A model generated the notes under the pieces. It searched no databases. It had not been told where the DNA came from and saw only the letters and a program-made list of their open reading frames with translations. The translations under genes and the position numbers were made by a program. 13,657 nt of DNA from positions 1-13,657 of the forward strand of contig NZ_LATL02000037.1 of NCBI RefSeq assembly GCF_000972705.2. The letters are read 5' to 3'. The DNA is from Limnoraphis robusta CS-951. GTDB lineage: Bacteria; Cyanobacteriota; Cyanobacteriia; Cyanobacteriales; Microcoleaceae. Of this stretch, positions 13,439-13,657 are shown one piece after another (the first letter of the stretch is position 1; every line of letters begins with the position of its first letter).

Positions 13439-13657
13439 CTAAACTGTAGAAAACAATTGTTTAGTTCTTCTTACTGGATTGACCAGTAATGGCTGTACGG
13501 CACAACTCACTATTTCCTCGACGGTGAACGCCTCTGGAAAATACTTTCTAATGATCTGGAGGCTCCCATTTATATCGGCATTGATGACTTTACCGCAACT
13601 TGACTTGAACAGACCTCGCTTAACTCGCTTGCCTTTATAGGCTTGTTGCTTGCAAGG
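13439..13657 (-). CDS. tnpB: TnpB C-terminus, IS200/IS605 family (partial)
   Basis: The last 72 codons of a gene that enters from beyond the right edge, read from 13657 down to TAG 13441-13439. The frame contains YKGKRVKRGLF, CGKVINADINGSLQIIRK and YFPEAF, then a tail ending in FSTV. KRGLF followed by INAD(I/V)NGSLNI-type sequence is the signature of the RuvC-III part of TnpB, and the Asp of NADING is a catalytic residue. TnpB is an RNA-guided DNA nuclease that helps IS200/IS605 elements persist. Zinc-finger cysteines would lie upstream, outside the window except for one Cys near the edge. Whether the rest is intact and whether tnpA is present cannot be told. The right end of the element should follow the stop. 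Confidence 0.85.
   Translation of the reverse strand, partial: PCKQQAYKGKRVKRGLFKSSCGKVINADINGSLQIIRKYFPEAFTVEEIVSCAVQPLLVNPVRRTKQLFSTV
13471..13489 (-). other. Hairpin in the tnpB 3' end, possible omega-RNA part
   Basis: TTACTGG and CCAGTAA form a perfect 7-bp stem with a 5-base loop, inside the last codons of tnpB. In IS200/IS605 elements the guide RNA scaffold covers the tnpB 3' end and the right end, so such a hairpin is in the expected place. No RNA evidence is available; it could be chance. Confidence 0.3.

Overview
The window looks like chromosomal DNA of a filamentous cyanobacterium. The palindrome GCGATCGC (HIP1) occurs about a dozen times in 13.7 kb. Other cyanobacterial signs are several families of short palindromic interspersed repeats, a Uma2/DUF820 protein, PIN toxin-antitoxin modules, an NB-ARC protein with a vMAP-type N-terminal domain, and an RTX protein. 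An Oscillatoriales-like genus is my guess; no marker gene here fixes it.

Left part (1-4260). A G-rich tandem repeat lies at the left edge. It is followed by a minus-strand gene for a short STAND/NB-ARC NTPase (79-1440). Across a 374-bp AT-rich gap, a plus-strand gene (1815-3968) encodes a large RTX-type calcium-binding protein. That protein carries a degenerate zincin-like motif (EEIGH) and an unrecognised C-terminal region. Downstream, two copies of a GTAGGTTGGG palindromic repeat bracket a signal-peptide stub whose stop codon lies inside the second copy.

Middle part (4260-7605) is a toxin-antitoxin island. It holds an N-terminal fragment of a PIN gene (4386-4481), a complete antitoxin/PIN pair on the plus strand (4532-5226), and a second PIN toxin on the minus strand (5435-5848). 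The partner antitoxin of the second toxin has a stop at codon 3. Copies of AGAAACC-type palindromic repeats lie before, between and after these modules. Next comes a solitary C5-cytosine DNA methyltransferase (6451-7605) with all core motifs and no visible restriction enzyme.

Duplicated part (7595-9106). Two paralogous small two-helix membrane proteins flank a complete Uma2-family gene and the broken C-terminal remnant of a second one, all on the minus strand.

Right part (9205-13657). Housekeeping genes begin with miaB, which modifies tRNA at A37. It overlaps by ATGA a putative small lipoprotein with an SH3-like look. A family 25 glycosyltransferase, a 104-bp MITE-like element and a minus-strand lipoprotein of the PQQ-type sugar dehydrogenase family follow. 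The window ends in the C-terminal coding end of an IS200/IS605-type tnpB, which stops only 58 bp upstream of the dehydrogenase start.

I found no rRNA, tRNA or CRISPR array. The most unusual items are the apparently unguarded PIN toxin with decayed PIN neighbours, and the architecture of the RTX/EEIGH protein.
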